DNA of 42,600 nt from JAFGIN01 sp050301235 (GTDB lineage Bacteria > Fibrobacterota > Chitinivibrionia > Chitinivibrionales > Chitinispirillaceae): positions 1-42,600 of the forward strand of contig JBNKZD010000235.1 of the NCBI GenBank assembly GCA_050301235.1, in the 5' to 3' direction. Every line of letters begins with the position of its first letter. Position 1 is the stretch's first letter. This document shows positions 33,036-42,600 of the stretch, piece by piece. The translations under genes and the position numbers were made by a program. The notes under the pieces were generated by a model. That model did no database searches and was not told the DNA's origin. It saw only the letters and a list, made by a program, of their open reading frames with translations.

Positions 33036-34136
33036 ATGGGTGCTACAGAAGACAGGAAGCTGGGAAAAGAGAAAGCCGGGTTTTATAAGGAAAATTATGA
33101 CAATTCCGCAAAGAAAAAGAAAACTATTGATATCTCTGGTATTCCCGGCCCTACCAAAGCTGCAATTGTTATGGTTGCCTTAGGATCAGATGCTTCATCA
33201 CAGATATTTAAAAATTTAGATGAAACTGAGGTTGAAAAGCTTTCTACCGAAATAGCACGTCTTGACAATGTATCGCCTGAAATCCGTGAAGCAATACTTG
33301 AAGAGTTTCACAATATCGCAATAGCTCATCAATATGTTTCGCAGGGAGGTCTGGATTACGCGCGGGAAATCCTTGAAGCTGCATTAGGTCCTCGAAAAGC
33401 GAAGGAAATTCTTGAAAAAGTTCAGCAGACGATAAGAACAACCGGTTTTAATCTTCTTGAAAATATAGACCCCAAACAAATTGTTAATTTTATTCAAAAA
33501 GAACATCCGCAAACGATCGCATTGCTTCTTGCGCATATGGAGCCCAAAAATGCAGCGCCGATTATTTCTGCTTTACCGCAGGAGCTTCAGGTGGACGTTG
33601 CGACTCGTATCGCAACCATGGAGAGTATCTCGCCGGAGACGCTTGATCAGGTCGAAGAAGTTCTTGTGAGTCAAATAAAGTCACTCTTTGGTGGTGATGT
33701 ATCTGAAATCGGAGGTATCAAAGCAGTTGCAGAGATGCTCAACAGTGTTGATAGAGGCGCAGAGAAGAATATCCTTGGTAATCTCGAGCGTGAAAATCCT
33801 GAACTTGCTACTGAAATCAAAAATCTCATGTTTGTCTTTGAAGATGTACTGCTTCTCGATGATCGTTCGATGCAGCGTGTTCTCAAGGAAGTTGACACCA
33901 AGGATCTGTCGATGGCTCTCAAAGGTGCTTCTGATGAGCTCCAGGAGAAGTTCTTCAAGAATATGTCATCACGTGCGTCTGAAATGATCCGTGAAGATAT
34001 GGAATTCATGGGACCGATACGTTTGAAAGATGTCGAAGAAGTGCAGCAGCGAATTGTTGATGTTATACGTCGCCTTGAAGAGGATGGAGAGATTATTATC
34101 TCCGGCCGTGGTGGAGATGAAGATATTGTAGTATGA
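33036..34136 (+). CDS. fliG: Flagellar motor switch protein FliG
   Basis: FliG is the rotor protein that contacts FliF and the MotA stator and sets torque and direction. The 366 residues are about 25 longer than usual because of a Lys-rich N-terminal extension (1-35) before the canonical start ISGIPGPTKAAIVMVALG. The EHPQ motif is seen as KEHPQTIALLLAHM (near 155). The MFVFEDVLLLDDRSMQRVLK segment and the C-terminal charged ridge EKFFKNMSSRASEMIREDME carry the family's torque residues. The end EVEEVQQRIVDVIRRLEEDG-like helix is present. It is followed at 7 bp by fliH. Confidence 0.96.
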   Translation: MGATEDRKLGKEKAGFYKENYDNSAKKKKTIDISGIPGPTKAAIVMVALGSDASSQIFKNLDETEVEKLSTEIARLDNVSPEIREAILEEFHNIAIAHQYVSQGGLDYAREILEAALGPRKAKEILEKVQQTIRTTGFNLLENIDPKQIVNFIQKEHPQTIALLLAHMEPKNAAPIISALPQELQVDVATRIATMESISPETLDQVEEVLVSQIKSLFGGDVSEIGGIKAVAEMLNSVDRGAEKNILGNLERENPELATEIKNLMFVFEDVLLLDDRSMQRVLKEVDTKDLSMALKGASDELQEKFFKNMSSRASEMIREDMEFMGPIRLKDVEEVQQRIVDVIRRLEEDGEIIISGRGGDEDIVV

Positions 34137-34143
34137 GGTGTAA

Positions 34144-35010
34144 ATGAATGCAAATAAAATGGGATCTGATGAGGTCCCTTCACTGATAGAAAAAATTTTA
34201 AAATCTAACGATCCTGCTACAGTAGGGTTGAGGCGGATTATAAAAAAAAAGAGTGAGGAAGGAGCAGATTATCCTGCCCGTGTTCCAACAATAGAATCAT
34301 TTGAAGAGCCAGGGAAATCAAATATCCTCTCTGATGATGAACGGCGAATTCTTGAGCTTGAAAAAAAAGTAATTGAACTTGAAGAAAAATGTAAACGGCA
34401 TGCATTCGAACAGAAAAAAGCTGAAGAGATTGCCAGTAAAAACGGATTTGCTGATGGCATGAAGAAAGGTATAGAAAAAGGAGCGTCCGAAACCGCTGCA
34501 ATGTATGAAAAGAAAATAGATGCTTTGCAGCGTGAAATTTCAGCTTTTTTGAAAATTGTTGAAAGTGCAAAAAACAGCATCTACATAAATGCTGAGCATC
34601 CTTTATTAAAAATGGCTCTTGAAATTGCAAAAAAGGTTGTAAACAGTGAAATCGCAACAAATCCACAGATCATTCTCAATGTCGTAAAGAAAGCGCTTAC
34701 ACATATTTCTGACAGGGAACGAATTATTATTCACGTATCACCTCAGGATTGTACTGTTGTGTCAAAGCGTAAAGATTTCTGGAACACTATCACTGATAAC
34801 CTTAACAACATTGTCATTACAGAGGACAACAGAATCGAACAAGGGGGTTGTCTCATTGAATCGAATTCCGGTGTGGTTGATGCCCGTCTGGGGGTGCAGT
34901 TTGACGAGGTATGTTCCATCGTGGAAAAGGAGTGGCAGCGGGCGCTTGTCGCAGTTGAAAACGGAGTAGATGTTTTTCTTGAAACCGAAAAAGAAGCAAA
35001 TGGTGAATAG
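34144..35010 (+). CDS. fliH: Flagellar assembly protein FliH
   Basis: FliH regulates the FliI export ATPase and docks it to the basal body. The 288 residues have a variable N-terminus, a long coiled coil (about 70-150) with FADGMKKGIEKGASE, the GxxxG-type segment seen in FliH/YscL, and a C-terminal V/A-type ATPase E-subunit-like domain. That domain contains MALEIAKKVVNSEIATNP, RIIIHVSPQDCTVV and RIEQGGCLIESNSGVVDARL, all matching the family. The stop codon is directly followed by the fliI ATG, so the two are coupled. Confidence 0.9.
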   Translation: MNANKMGSDEVPSLIEKILKSNDPATVGLRRIIKKKSEEGADYPARVPTIESFEEPGKSNILSDDERRILELEKKVIELEEKCKRHAFEQKKAEEIASKNGFADGMKKGIEKGASETAAMYEKKIDALQREISAFLKIVESAKNSIYINAEHPLLKMALEIAKKVVNSEIATNPQIILNVVKKALTHISDRERIIIHVSPQDCTVVSKRKDFWNTITDNLNNIVITEDNRIEQGGCLIESNSGVVDARLGVQFDEVCSIVEKEWQRALVAVENGVDVFLETEKEANGE

Positions 35011-36339
35011 ATGTCTGTAAGTGATCACCTTGAAACATATACACAACTGATTACGAATTGTGAAACGATGCGTACCAGTGGTAAAATAACCGAAGTTATC
35101 GGTCTTCTTATCGAATCAACAGGTCCATCATCATCAGTTGGTAACGTTTGTACAATTGAGCGCGCAGGTGTCCCGGTAGGGATGGCTGAAGTAGTTGGTT
35201 TCAGAAAAAATCAGACCTTACTGATGCCACTTGGGCCAATCGAAGGGATTCATCCGGGGTTGACCGTTACCGATACAAAGCGTCCATTAAGTGTAAGTGC
35301 AAGTCCGGCTCTTCTGGGACGCATTCTTGATGGGCTTGGTAATCCAATAGATTCAATGGGGCCGATACCAACAAGAAATATCCGCCCTGTATTTTCACGA
35401 ATACCCAACCCGTTAAAACGAAAACGGATCACCGAACCTTTTCAAACCGGTATTCGTGCAATCGACAGCCTGACTACACTCGGTAAAGGTCAACGGATGG
35501 GGATCTTTGCCGGAAGTGGTGTTGGAAAAAGTGTACTCATGGGAATGATGGCCAGGAACTGTAAATCTGATGTAAACGTAATTGCATTAATCGGAGAACG
35601 GGGAAGAGAGGTAAGGGAATTTATTGAAAGGGATCTTGGTGAAGAGGGCTTGGAGCGTTCGGTTGTCGTTGTAGCAACATCCGATCAACCAGCACTGATC
35701 CGATTGAAAGGCGCAATGGTTGCTGCGGCAATTGCAGAATATTTCAGGGATGAGGGCAAGGATGTACTTCTATTTGTCGATTCTATCACTCGTCTCGCAA
35801 CTGCGCAGCGGGAAATAGGTTTGACAATAGGCGAACCTCCTGCAACTCGGGGGTACACACCTTCCGTGTTTACAGTTTTACCTCAGTTTCTCGAACGCGC
35901 CGGGACTTCAGAGCATGGAACCATAACTGGTATTTTCACGGTTCTAGTTGAGGGTGATGACATGGATGAACCTATTGCTGATGCAGCACGAAGTATTCTT
36001 GATGGTCACCTTGTATTATCGAGAAAAATTGCACATCGAAACCATTTCCCGGCTCTTGATGTATTGGAGAGTGTTTCCCGTTGCATGAACGATGTGATTT
36101 CTCCTGAACATATGAAATATGCAGCAGCCGTGAAGGACGCAATGGCCGTGTACCGTGAGAATGAGGATTTGATACAAATTGGAGCTTACGCTGCCGGGAG
36201 CAGTGAAAAGATTGATAAATCAATTATGTTACACGATCCATTACAGCTTTTTTTAAAGCAGGGGAGAAATGAGAGGGCCGGTTTGAATGAAAGTGTTTTA
36301 AAGCTGAAGGAACTTTCTAAAGTTATCGGTGTGGCATGA
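35011..36339 (+). CDS. fliI: Flagellum-specific ATPase FliI
   Basis: FliI is a hexameric ATPase of the flagellar type III export apparatus. The 442 residues include the beta-barrel domain at the N-terminus and the P-loop AGSGVGKSVLMGM (near 168-180). GERGREVREFIERDLG, Walker B VLLFVDSITRLATAQRE (near 252), GEPPATRGYTPSVF and the VLVEGDDMDEPIADAARSIL region are also present. All diagnostic features of FliI/F1-beta-like ATPases are intact. The fliH stop abuts the start and the fliJ start overlaps the stop by 4 bases. Confidence 0.96.
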   Translation: MSVSDHLETYTQLITNCETMRTSGKITEVIGLLIESTGPSSSVGNVCTIERAGVPVGMAEVVGFRKNQTLLMPLGPIEGIHPGLTVTDTKRPLSVSASPALLGRILDGLGNPIDSMGPIPTRNIRPVFSRIPNPLKRKRITEPFQTGIRAIDSLTTLGKGQRMGIFAGSGVGKSVLMGMMARNCKSDVNVIALIGERGREVREFIERDLGEEGLERSVVVVATSDQPALIRLKGAMVAAAIAEYFRDEGKDVLLFVDSITRLATAQREIGLTIGEPPATRGYTPSVFTVLPQFLERAGTSEHGTITGIFTVLVEGDDMDEPIADAARSILDGHLVLSRKIAHRNHFPALDVLESVSRCMNDVISPEHMKYAAAVKDAMAVYRENEDLIQIGAYAAGSSEKIDKSIMLHDPLQLFLKQGRNERAGLNESVLKLKELSKVIGVA

Positions 36340-36788
36340 AACGTTTCAGGTTTCGACTTGAGGTGTTACTTGATATTCGTATGCGACGTGAAGAGAAGGT
36401 CAAGCTCGAGCTTGCCGAACTGAATAAGGAAATTTTAAGACAGCAAAACATATTAAATGAACTACATCAGGAGTTAAAGAATCTTCAAAGTGATGAATTA
36501 AAAAGACGCCAGGAACACGATAGTATCCTTTTTCTCAGAACATCAGTTGCATACCGGTTCAAGTTAAAAAAAGAGATGCTTGCTGTGGGAAAAAAAATGG
36601 ATGAGATCCAGGAAAATATTTACAGAATACGTAAAAAGTTGATTTCAGCTACAAAAGACAGAAAAGCCGTTGAAATCCTGAAAGAACGTCAGAAAAGTGA
36701 ATGGTTAAAAAAATATCGTATACAGGAGCAGAGTTTTATCGATGATATTGCACAGAAAAACCATATCCGTTCAGCACGCGGCATTTGA
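36336..36788 (+). CDS. fliJ: Flagellar export chaperone FliJ
   Basis: FliJ is a coiled-coil stalk that inserts into the FliI ring and escorts export chaperones. The 150 residues are almost wholly helical with heptads. The family start is visible as KRFRFRLEVLLDIRMRREEK. The identification rests on this start, the helical character, the length and the position after fliI (ATGA overlap); the sequence is otherwise poorly conserved in this family. Its 3' end overlaps the next gene by 47 nt. Confidence 0.88.
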   Translation: MKRFRFRLEVLLDIRMRREEKVKLELAELNKEILRQQNILNELHQELKNLQSDELKRRQEHDSILFLRTSVAYRFKLKKEMLAVGKKMDEIQENIYRIRKKLISATKDRKAVEILKERQKSEWLKKYRIQEQSFIDDIAQKNHIRSARGI

Positions 36789-39700
36789 ACGGTGGACTGC
36801 GTGTGTTTTCCTGTCGGTAGCTTTGCTTATTTCCTGTGTATTGTCTGGCACTTATTCAAACGCTACATTCAACACTGTTAAGGATGGAATAAACGATTCG
36901 TCACTTGAGTTTTCTTCAACGTTAACTATTGCAGTTGAGCGGTTTAAAGGTATAAAAATATTCGGCGATTCAATTCAGCCACAGTACCCATCGACGATTT
37001 ATTCAGATGTAATTGCCTTTGCATCTGATACCTTTTCATTTTTTTATATGGATACTACCAATGATGTATACAGGAGAGATATACGTATTGCTAATGGTTC
37101 TGCTACATCAATTACTGATGCGGAACGTGTTATGGAAGCACCTTATGTCAGTGACTGCTATCTTCACGTAGACAATGGTGATAATGGTTTTCTGGTTTCG
37201 GTGATCAGAAAAGGTCCGGGTATACGTCGCATGTTGCGGGTTGGTAATGGTACAACGTATCTCGATTGTGATTCGGCGCTGACAACAGGATGGATGTTTT
37301 CTTCACAGTGTCAGATGGAAAAGGACACATTTCTGGTTGTTTACAGCAGTGAGATGAGTATCGTCAGATTACTGAAAATCTATTCGAGAGGATCTACCCT
37401 TCAGATAATAAGCCAGGTTACAGTATCAGCTGATATATCGGGTGGAAACCAGCTCATGAATTGCAGCGTCGCATCAGATAAAATGGGCGGAATTCTGGTG
37501 ATATGGTCAAGAGGAAGTCCAACCGGTACAAAACGGTTGAATTATAGATTTTACGACAGAAGTCTTGCTCCGGGACTGAGTGGTGTTCTAAATCAAAATA
37601 TTGGTGATAATTCTTTTTATTATTATGATGACTCACCAGTTGAAGCGATTGATTCATCAAAATTCGCAGTTGTGCATTGGGACAGTATGGGAGTGATGAT
37701 GAATATTCTTGGAATTACTAATGGTTCTGTAATCCTTAGTACTCAGAGAATATTAAGTTCACCAGGCCTCAAGTTTCCATCGGTTTCAAGGAATGGCAAA
37801 TATTGCATAGTTTCCTGTTTAGGGGATGTCAACGGTGATGCCTTTGCTGGGATTGAAGGGGTACGCTACACGATCAATAATGGTACACTCACAAATCCTG
37901 ATATCTACTCATTTTCGAGAAATATCAATATTGTGCCGGTAAGCAGATACAGTATTGCATTGAACAGTGTTCTTGATAGTTCAGGAGATTTTGCGGCTAC
38001 ATGGAGGTATCAGAATCGAATTCAAGGCTCTGTATGGAAAGAGCATGGTTTACGATATAAAAACGGTTTCTGGAGATCACCAGTAGATTCTTTAAGTGTA
38101 ACATCAGGAGATTCAATCCGCTTTTACACATCGACAATAACTGCATCAAACCGTAATTCCTGGGATATAACCGGAATGATCAGGGTCGGAAAGAGTGTTG
38201 ATGAATGTACGACGAATACCTGGATTTCACTGTCTGATAATAACGAACTTGAGAAAACCAGAACAACAAACCGTTATTTTCAATACAGAATTGATGTAAA
38301 AAGAAATTCTGTCGGTGATTCCTTAGGTACCCCTTCTATAAGTTCGATATCTATACCATTTGATGTGCAACCGGTAATAACAGGGATAGATTCAATTAAA
38401 ATTGGTCGGGGTATCTACCAGCCATTCACAGGAGACACTATTCATGTATTATCGCGCAGTGATTCAGTACGATTAAAGGTGACAATTAATGATACCGATC
38501 CAGCTGAAAAATTATCAATAAAAACATCATGGCCAGGCAGTACCGTTGCACAGGAAATAACCGGAACATTTCCAGCGACAACAACACTTCTTCTTAATGC
38601 TGCAAGTAATGATACTGTAGTGCAATGCACTGTTTTTGTCTGGGATAACCGAGGATGGAACGCGGTGCCGGTGGTTATAAATTACACAAGTAAAAACAGT
38701 CTGCCTCTACTTAACGTATCAGGGTGGGTTGACAAGGATGGCGGATCCCGGGACTCATTCACAATTACAAGCCAGCATACTGTTGCAATGCAGGAAGCAG
38801 ATTCATGTATTTTGAACTACATTGTTTCAGATCCAAATGATACTGGACGTGTCATGGGGTATCTGTATATTGAGAACAGTGCGGGAGATCTTCTGCTGGA
38901 TTCGACAAATGCGAATGGAATTGGGGAATTTCAAATACTGGGGGATACATTACCACCATCAGCTGGCAACTGGTACAGGTTTGAAGCAAAAGATGGTGAT
39001 ACTGTTGTTTCAAGCAGAATGTTTTTATATGTTAATCATTCTCCGATAGTAAGAGAGGTGACTCTACAAGAGATTTCTGTTACATCTGGCGATACAGTAA
39101 AAACAACAATTGGGAAAACAGAAAAAATCAGTGTTGCAGTTCATGATACTGATTGTGTTTTTGGTGATACACTGACCTATTATCTAAAAATCCCAGGTAG
39201 TATTGATAGTATTCGTACCAACAAGGAAACAGTCGATTTTCAGTGGAAACCATCACTGGATGATACAATAGTAAAGATACTTGCAATTGATAATAACGGT
39301 AAATCTGACAGTATGACATTTTTTCAGAGATTTCCATGGTTTGAGATTGATACAATTAAAAACAGGACATTTACGAACGTTCTTGATACGCTTGCAGGAA
39401 GAATAAGCCTTATTGTCGGTAGTCACATCGGAGATACAATTGCTCTTCCAATACTGAATACTGGTAATGATACTTTAAAGATAGAATCAATAACTGTTGG
39501 TAAAATATCGATAAAATGGTTTAAATTGGGGATTCCGTATGATACAGGAATGATGTTGTTGAGTGGTTCAAATACAGCTGACCCTGTTGACACATTGAAT
39601 ATCGCTCCATCAGCAATGAAAATACTTCAATTCTATCTGTCTGCGGACTCTCTATTAGGTGATGGTTTATTTATTGATACGGTTCGTATTTTAACAAACG

Positions 39701-41316
39701 ATTATTCACATTCGGATATTAACATTCCAATGAGGATTGAGTACAATGATTTACCTCAAATAGTCTCTATTCAGCCGGATTATTCGTTAACGGTTCCATG
39801 GAGATTGAACAAACGGATGACTACCCCGTTTCTGTTTCCGCCGCATGCATCGATCAGTATTCAATTCTCTGAACCAATAGATACATCATCACTGCAGAAA
39901 GGTCTGATTATTTATAGCAGGAGGGATTCGCAGTTAACCGGCATCATTGAGCCCATAGGTATGAAGAGAGAATGGAGACAAAATTTCACAAAATTGAATT
40001 GCTTTGCAATGTATAGTAAACCAAGTCCTGCATTTTCTGTTTTCCCACCTGAAAGCCTGTTTATTCCAACAGATATTCTTGCTGTTCATTTAAATGGTAA
40101 TATCACCGACAGGGCAACAACGCCATCAGGACCGAATGCACTTGATGTTAATGTTGATTATAAAAGAGATGCACCTGGTAATGACACTGTAATTACAATG
40201 AAGGTTGACAGCATTAAATTTGTGGTATATGCGATTTCACCGTTGCCATCAGATACAAACGTTCGCGTAAAACCGGTCCTGCAGCTCTCATTTTCATCTG
40301 ATGTATATAGTGCAAGCGTTGATAAAAATCTCAAAGGAAACAGGACCCTTGTAGTCAGATCAAAGTATAACGGTGGAAATCAGCTTGACTTTGATTCGAT
40401 TGCAGTTGAAAAAAATAAAGTCTCTTTTCATATTGCACAACGCCTGTTTTACTGCGACAGTGTCTGGTGCAGATACAACTCTTCATCGATAAAAAACAGT
40501 ATGGGATTTCAAGCAGACAACAATCATGATGGAATCGCTTCTGCAATGTTTGATACTGCCGATACTGCAGATGATCTTCAGTGGTCGTACAGGATAAAAA
40601 ACATTCATATTCTCTCTCATGAACCTAATAAAGATGAAATAATTAAGGAAATCTCGCCGGCGATCACGATCCGCTTTGATGATATCATTGATACTTCAAT
40701 AATAGATATGGATACTTCCAGGACGAACAGGTCATTTTCACTTAAGTCAAATTATGAACCGTCATTCAGTTCATATAATTCGATAGTTGTTACTGATGAC
40801 AGAAAATCAGTCAGAATTCAGCCCAAACGTAAGTTTTTCAGCAGGGATTCGATTTATATTACGTTTAAAGGATTTACAAAAAATTATCGATACGATACAA
40901 ACAGTAATCTTCCTGGTGACAGCAGTGATAATTTCAACAGGTATAACTGGATTTTTTCAACAGGAAATACCGGATTTTACACTTATCCTAACCCCTATAA
41001 ACCGGGGAAAGATCCGAGGCATTGCAGTGATCACGGTCCTTGCGGAATCTGGTTCAAAAACCTTCACGTGTTAAAACAAGGGGTAAACGATCTGATAGTA
41101 AAGGTATACTCTATGAACACAAATCCGGTATACAACAGTCAAAAGGCGGGTGTTGCGATCCATTTTGAGGAAAGCAGCACCGAGTATCTTCCGCAATGGC
41201 TGTGGGATACACGAAATCAAAAAGGCGAATTTGTGGCTTCAGGACTTTACTTGTATACTGTTTCCGATCTTAAAAATAAGGTGCTTACCAAAGGTAAGAT
41301 TATGATTATCAGGTAA
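36742..41316 (+). CDS. Giant exported protein with Ig-like domains and sorting-like C-terminus
   Basis: This 1524-residue protein has an N-terminal hydrophobic signal (about 20-36, WTACVFLSVALLISCVLSG) that could be Sec or lipoprotein type. Residues 50-480 are beta-rich, with WD/propeller-like strands (WDSMGVMMNILGITNG, GFLVSVIRKGPG). Repeated Ig/cadherin-like sandwiches follow (about 550-980). Three SbsA/Big_5-like domains lie near 1006, 1159 and 1287 (each with an ISIQFSEPID or ITIRFDDIID-like 'P-x-I-x-F-S' strand). The C-terminal 115 residues have YPNPYKPGKD, WDTRNQKGEFVASGLYLYTV and end KGKIMIIR. This is the FlgD-Ig/type IX sorting domain pattern. The start is the ATG at 36742 within fliJ, so it is coupled to the flagellar operon; no homologous flagellar component is recognised. 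The function is unknown, probably surface or secreted. Confidence 0.75.
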   Translation: MILHRKTISVQHAAFERWTACVFLSVALLISCVLSGTYSNATFNTVKDGINDSSLEFSSTLTIAVERFKGIKIFGDSIQPQYPSTIYSDVIAFASDTFSFFYMDTTNDVYRRDIRIANGSATSITDAERVMEAPYVSDCYLHVDNGDNGFLVSVIRKGPGIRRMLRVGNGTTYLDCDSALTTGWMFSSQCQMEKDTFLVVYSSEMSIVRLLKIYSRGSTLQIISQVTVSADISGGNQLMNCSVASDKMGGILVIWSRGSPTGTKRLNYRFYDRSLAPGLSGVLNQNIGDNSFYYYDDSPVEAIDSSKFAVVHWDSMGVMMNILGITNGSVILSTQRILSSPGLKFPSVSRNGKYCIVSCLGDVNGDAFAGIEGVRYTINNGTLTNPDIYSFSRNINIVPVSRYSIALNSVLDSSGDFAATWRYQNRIQGSVWKEHGLRYKNGFWRSPVDSLSVTSGDSIRFYTSTITASNRNSWDITGMIRVGKSVDECTTNTWISLSDNNELEKTRTTNRYFQYRIDVKRNSVGDSLGTPSISSISIPFDVQPVITGIDSIKIGRGIYQPFTGDTIHVLSRSDSVRLKVTINDTDPAEKLSIKTSWPGSTVAQEITGTFPATTTLLLNAASNDTVVQCTVFVWDNRGWNAVPVVINYTSKNSLPLLNVSGWVDKDGGSRDSFTITSQHTVAMQEADSCILNYIVSDPNDTGRVMGYLYIENSAGDLLLDSTNANGIGEFQILGDTLPPSAGNWYRFEAKDGDTVVSSRMFLYVNHSPIVREVTLQEISVTSGDTVKTTIGKTEKISVAVHDTDCVFGDTLTYYLKIPGSIDSIRTNKETVDFQWKPSLDDTIVKILAIDNNGKSDSMTFFQRFPWFEIDTIKNRTFTNVLDTLAGRISLIVGSHIGDTIALPILNTGNDTLKIESITVGKISIKWFKLGIPYDTGMMLLSGSNTADPVDTLNIAPSAMKILQFYLSADSLLGDGLFIDTVRILTNDYSHSDINIPMRIEYNDLPQIVSIQPDYSLTVPWRLNKRMTTPFLFPPHASISIQFSEPIDTSSLQKGLIIYSRRDSQLTGIIEPIGMKREWRQNFTKLNCFAMYSKPSPAFSVFPPESLFIPTDILAVHLNGNITDRATTPSGPNALDVNVDYKRDAPGNDTVITMKVDSIKFVVYAISPLPSDTNVRVKPVLQLSFSSDVYSASVDKNLKGNRTLVVRSKYNGGNQLDFDSIAVEKNKVSFHIAQRLFYCDSVWCRYNSSSIKNSMGFQADNNHDGIASAMFDTADTADDLQWSYRIKNIHILSHEPNKDEIIKEISPAITIRFDDIIDTSIIDMDTSRTNRSFSLKSNYEPSFSSYNSIVVTDDRKSVRIQPKRKFFSRDSIYITFKGFTKNYRYDTNSNLPGDSSDNFNRYNWIFSTGNTGFYTYPNPYKPGKDPRHCSDHGPCGIWFKNLHVLKQGVNDLIVKVYSMNTNPVYNSQKAGVAIHFEESSTEYLPQWLWDTRNQKGEFVASGLYLYTVSDLKNKVLTKGKIMIIR

Positions 41317-42600
41317 TCAAAAACTGAATCCATTATTGTAAAGATCACTTCCTCTGAACACCCAGGCTTTCACAAATCCTCTGTTTTTTATTGTAAATAC
41401 GGGTTTTATACCTGAAGGAAACGGGATATAGGTGTAGGTTGAAACACCATTTCTTGAAAGAATGTAGAAGTCATGGCCGCTGTAGCGGTAGGGGAGTGTC
41501 CCATGTCCCTTTGGCATCGCAGATGTTAAAACATTTATTGGTGGACCTATGAGAGCTGCCGGAAAATTGTAATAAAGTCTGATTTCCTGTGTATCACAGG
41601 GAAATTCTTTGATTATTCGTTCAAAAGCATCAGGAAGTTCTTCACCCCATCCGGGGTACCAGGGAGTTACATTCCCAATGGATGGCTGCTGATTTATACT
41701 TGAGGAACAGTTGGACCAGACAGGACGAAATGATGCAACAAACGATTGGAATGGGTAAGATTCTATAAACATAAAAACAGATCCGGCTATACATATGATA
41801 GTTAATTGCTTTGGTCGTGTATGATACCATTTAATAAATATTGGAATCAGTGATAACGTTGGTCCTAAGAGAAAAAGATTGAAGTATCGTGAGTATAACG
41901 GTAACTGAAGAACGCCATAGACTACAGGTGCACAAAGGCAAAACATGGTAAAAAGATTTAACAATAGTGTATCGGTATGAACAGAATATCTTTCCTGTGA
42001 ACGTATGGTAATTACTGTACCAAGTACCATTAGAAGGAGGAGGGTTGTCGGAAGTGCATTAATATAAACCGCACATGCCCATGCTGCAGAAAAAAATGAA
42101 TGTCCAAATACCGTTTTTGCTCCGAATTGCAGTGCAATATTGTTAAAGGTTGCTTGTGGGACATAATATCCCTCAGAAATAGGGATTAATGGCCAGATTT
42201 TGACATTAAGTGTATATCCGGCAATAATCCCTGTAATGGTAATGATTGTAAGAATACTAAAATTACATTTTGAAACTATAAAGTTGACTCGTGGAATTGC
42301 AGTGTATAATTTTCTGGAAATTATGATTTTCAGAAAAGCAATAAATGCGGCACTGCTTGCAAAAACTATACATACTATAATCAGAATGCCTTTCAGAACG
42401 ATACCGATTTCAGTTAGAAGGGATGATCGTAATGTTATGGTAAAGAAAGAAGAACCGATATGGAAAAGATTCCAGAATGGCCAGAAACATGACGAATAAG
42501 CAATTAGCATTTGCTGAGCTGTAAATAATGGAACAGATAAATCATGAAATGCTTTAACATAAATAAATGATAGTACAATTACAATCAAGGATACAGCAGG
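41317..42600 (-). CDS. Polytopic membrane protein, 3' part (5' end beyond the window)
   Basis: The frame is open to the right edge; 428 codons are inside and no convincing start is seen (the first usable codon is a TTG near 42588). At least eight hydrophobic helices occupy the first 300 residues seen, with a polar patch after each pair. The last 120 residues are soluble-looking and contain WYPGWGEELPDAFERIIKEF, SGHDFYILSRNGVSTYTYIPF and end DLYNNGFSF. A multi-helix membrane part followed by a soluble C-terminal domain is typical of GT-C glycosyltransferases (dolichyl-phosphate-mannose/PMT-like), but the diagnostic N-terminal DxD loop is outside the window. The identity is unproven. It converges with the giant exported protein gene: the two coding ends are adjacent with no spacer. 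Confidence 0.55.
   Translation of the reverse strand, partial: PAVSLIVIVLSFIYVKAFHDLSVPLFTAQQMLIAYSSCFWPFWNLFHIGSSFFTITLRSSLLTEIGIVLKGILIIVCIVFASSAAFIAFLKIIISRKLYTAIPRVNFIVSKCNFSILTIITITGIIAGYTLNVKIWPLIPISEGYYVPQATFNNIALQFGAKTVFGHSFFSAAWACAVYINALPTTLLLLMVLGTVITIRSQERYSVHTDTLLLNLFTMFCLCAPVVYGVLQLPLYSRYFNLFLLGPTLSLIPIFIKWYHTRPKQLTIICIAGSVFMFIESYPFQSFVASFRPVWSNCSSSINQQPSIGNVTPWYPGWGEELPDAFERIIKEFPCDTQEIRLYYNFPAALIGPPINVLTSAMPKGHGTLPYRYSGHDFYILSRNGVSTYTYIPFPSGIKPVFTIKNRGFVKAWVFRGSDLYNNGFSF

Noticed and set aside
33671..34183. 170-codon minus-strand frame inside fliG
   Set aside because: It is antisense to the conserved FliG C-terminal domain; the Ser/Arg-rich composition is typical of a shadow frame.
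1..42600. CRISPR arrays, tRNA or rRNA genes, prophage
   Set aside because: I saw no spaced direct repeats with unique spacers, no cloverleaf or CCA-like tRNA pattern, and no phage structural or integrase genes. A short tRNA could still be missed by eye.

Overview
The window is a continuous bacterial chromosome segment of moderate-to-low GC. No RNA gene, CRISPR array, intact insertion sequence or phage module was found by eye. Several features together suggest a flagellated Gram-negative member of the FCB superphylum, most plausibly Fibrobacterota (Chitinivibrionia-like). These are outer-membrane-type lipoproteins and beta-barrels, two very different exported proteins ending in type IX secretion-like C-terminal domains, a FecR/beta-helix pair, a cytochrome-like HzsA-related protein and a flagellar operon. 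The taxonomic placement is inference.

Region 1 (1-2731, minus strand): the start of a tRNA-dihydrouridine synthase gene, a five-helix membrane protein with a PH-like segment, and a DUF4403-type lipoprotein. Region 2 (2732-3600) has no intact gene. It holds eight degenerate repeat units at an exact 21-bp period, resembling the multi-repeat ends of IS21-type elements. They directly abut a frameshifted fossil of the C-terminus of a glycyl radical enzyme. Region 3 (3602-10100) encodes surface and extracellular proteins: a collagen-like protein with an internal 54-bp repeat, an Ig/InlB-type lipoprotein in the same operon, a 927-residue HzsA-related c-type cytochrome with a C-terminal sorting-like domain, and a calcium-binding EF-hand-like protein.

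Region 4 (10101-23892) is mostly housekeeping with accessory inserts. It carries a 120-bp palindromic element, an orphan UbiX-like flavin prenyltransferase, an AEC transporter in an operon with polA (whose proofreading site is degenerate), and a 1401-residue STAND-like ATPase with about 22 TPRs. These are followed by a small zinc-ribbon protein, a decayed stretch with a start-less 133-codon frame and a second 21-bp-period repeat trace, an archaeal/fungal-type aspartate-semialdehyde dehydrogenase with a structured leader, and a ybeY-corC operon.

Region 5 (24074-29111) is a two-gene envelope locus: an exported FecR/Ig-like protein and a parallel beta-helix plus outer-membrane barrel protein. 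Region 6 (29603-41316) is the flagellar basal-body/export operon flgB-flgC-(81-aa orf)-fliE-fliF-fliG-fliH-fliI-fliJ. It runs by a 47-nt gene overlap into a 1524-residue exported protein with Ig-like domains and a sorting-like C-terminus. The window ends in the 3' part of a minus-strand polytopic membrane protein.

The best candidates for something undescribed are the STAND-TPR protein, the HzsA-like secreted cytochrome, the FecR/beta-helix-barrel pair, the giant secreted protein locked to the flagellar operon, and the 21-bp repeat array beside the glycyl radical enzyme fossil.
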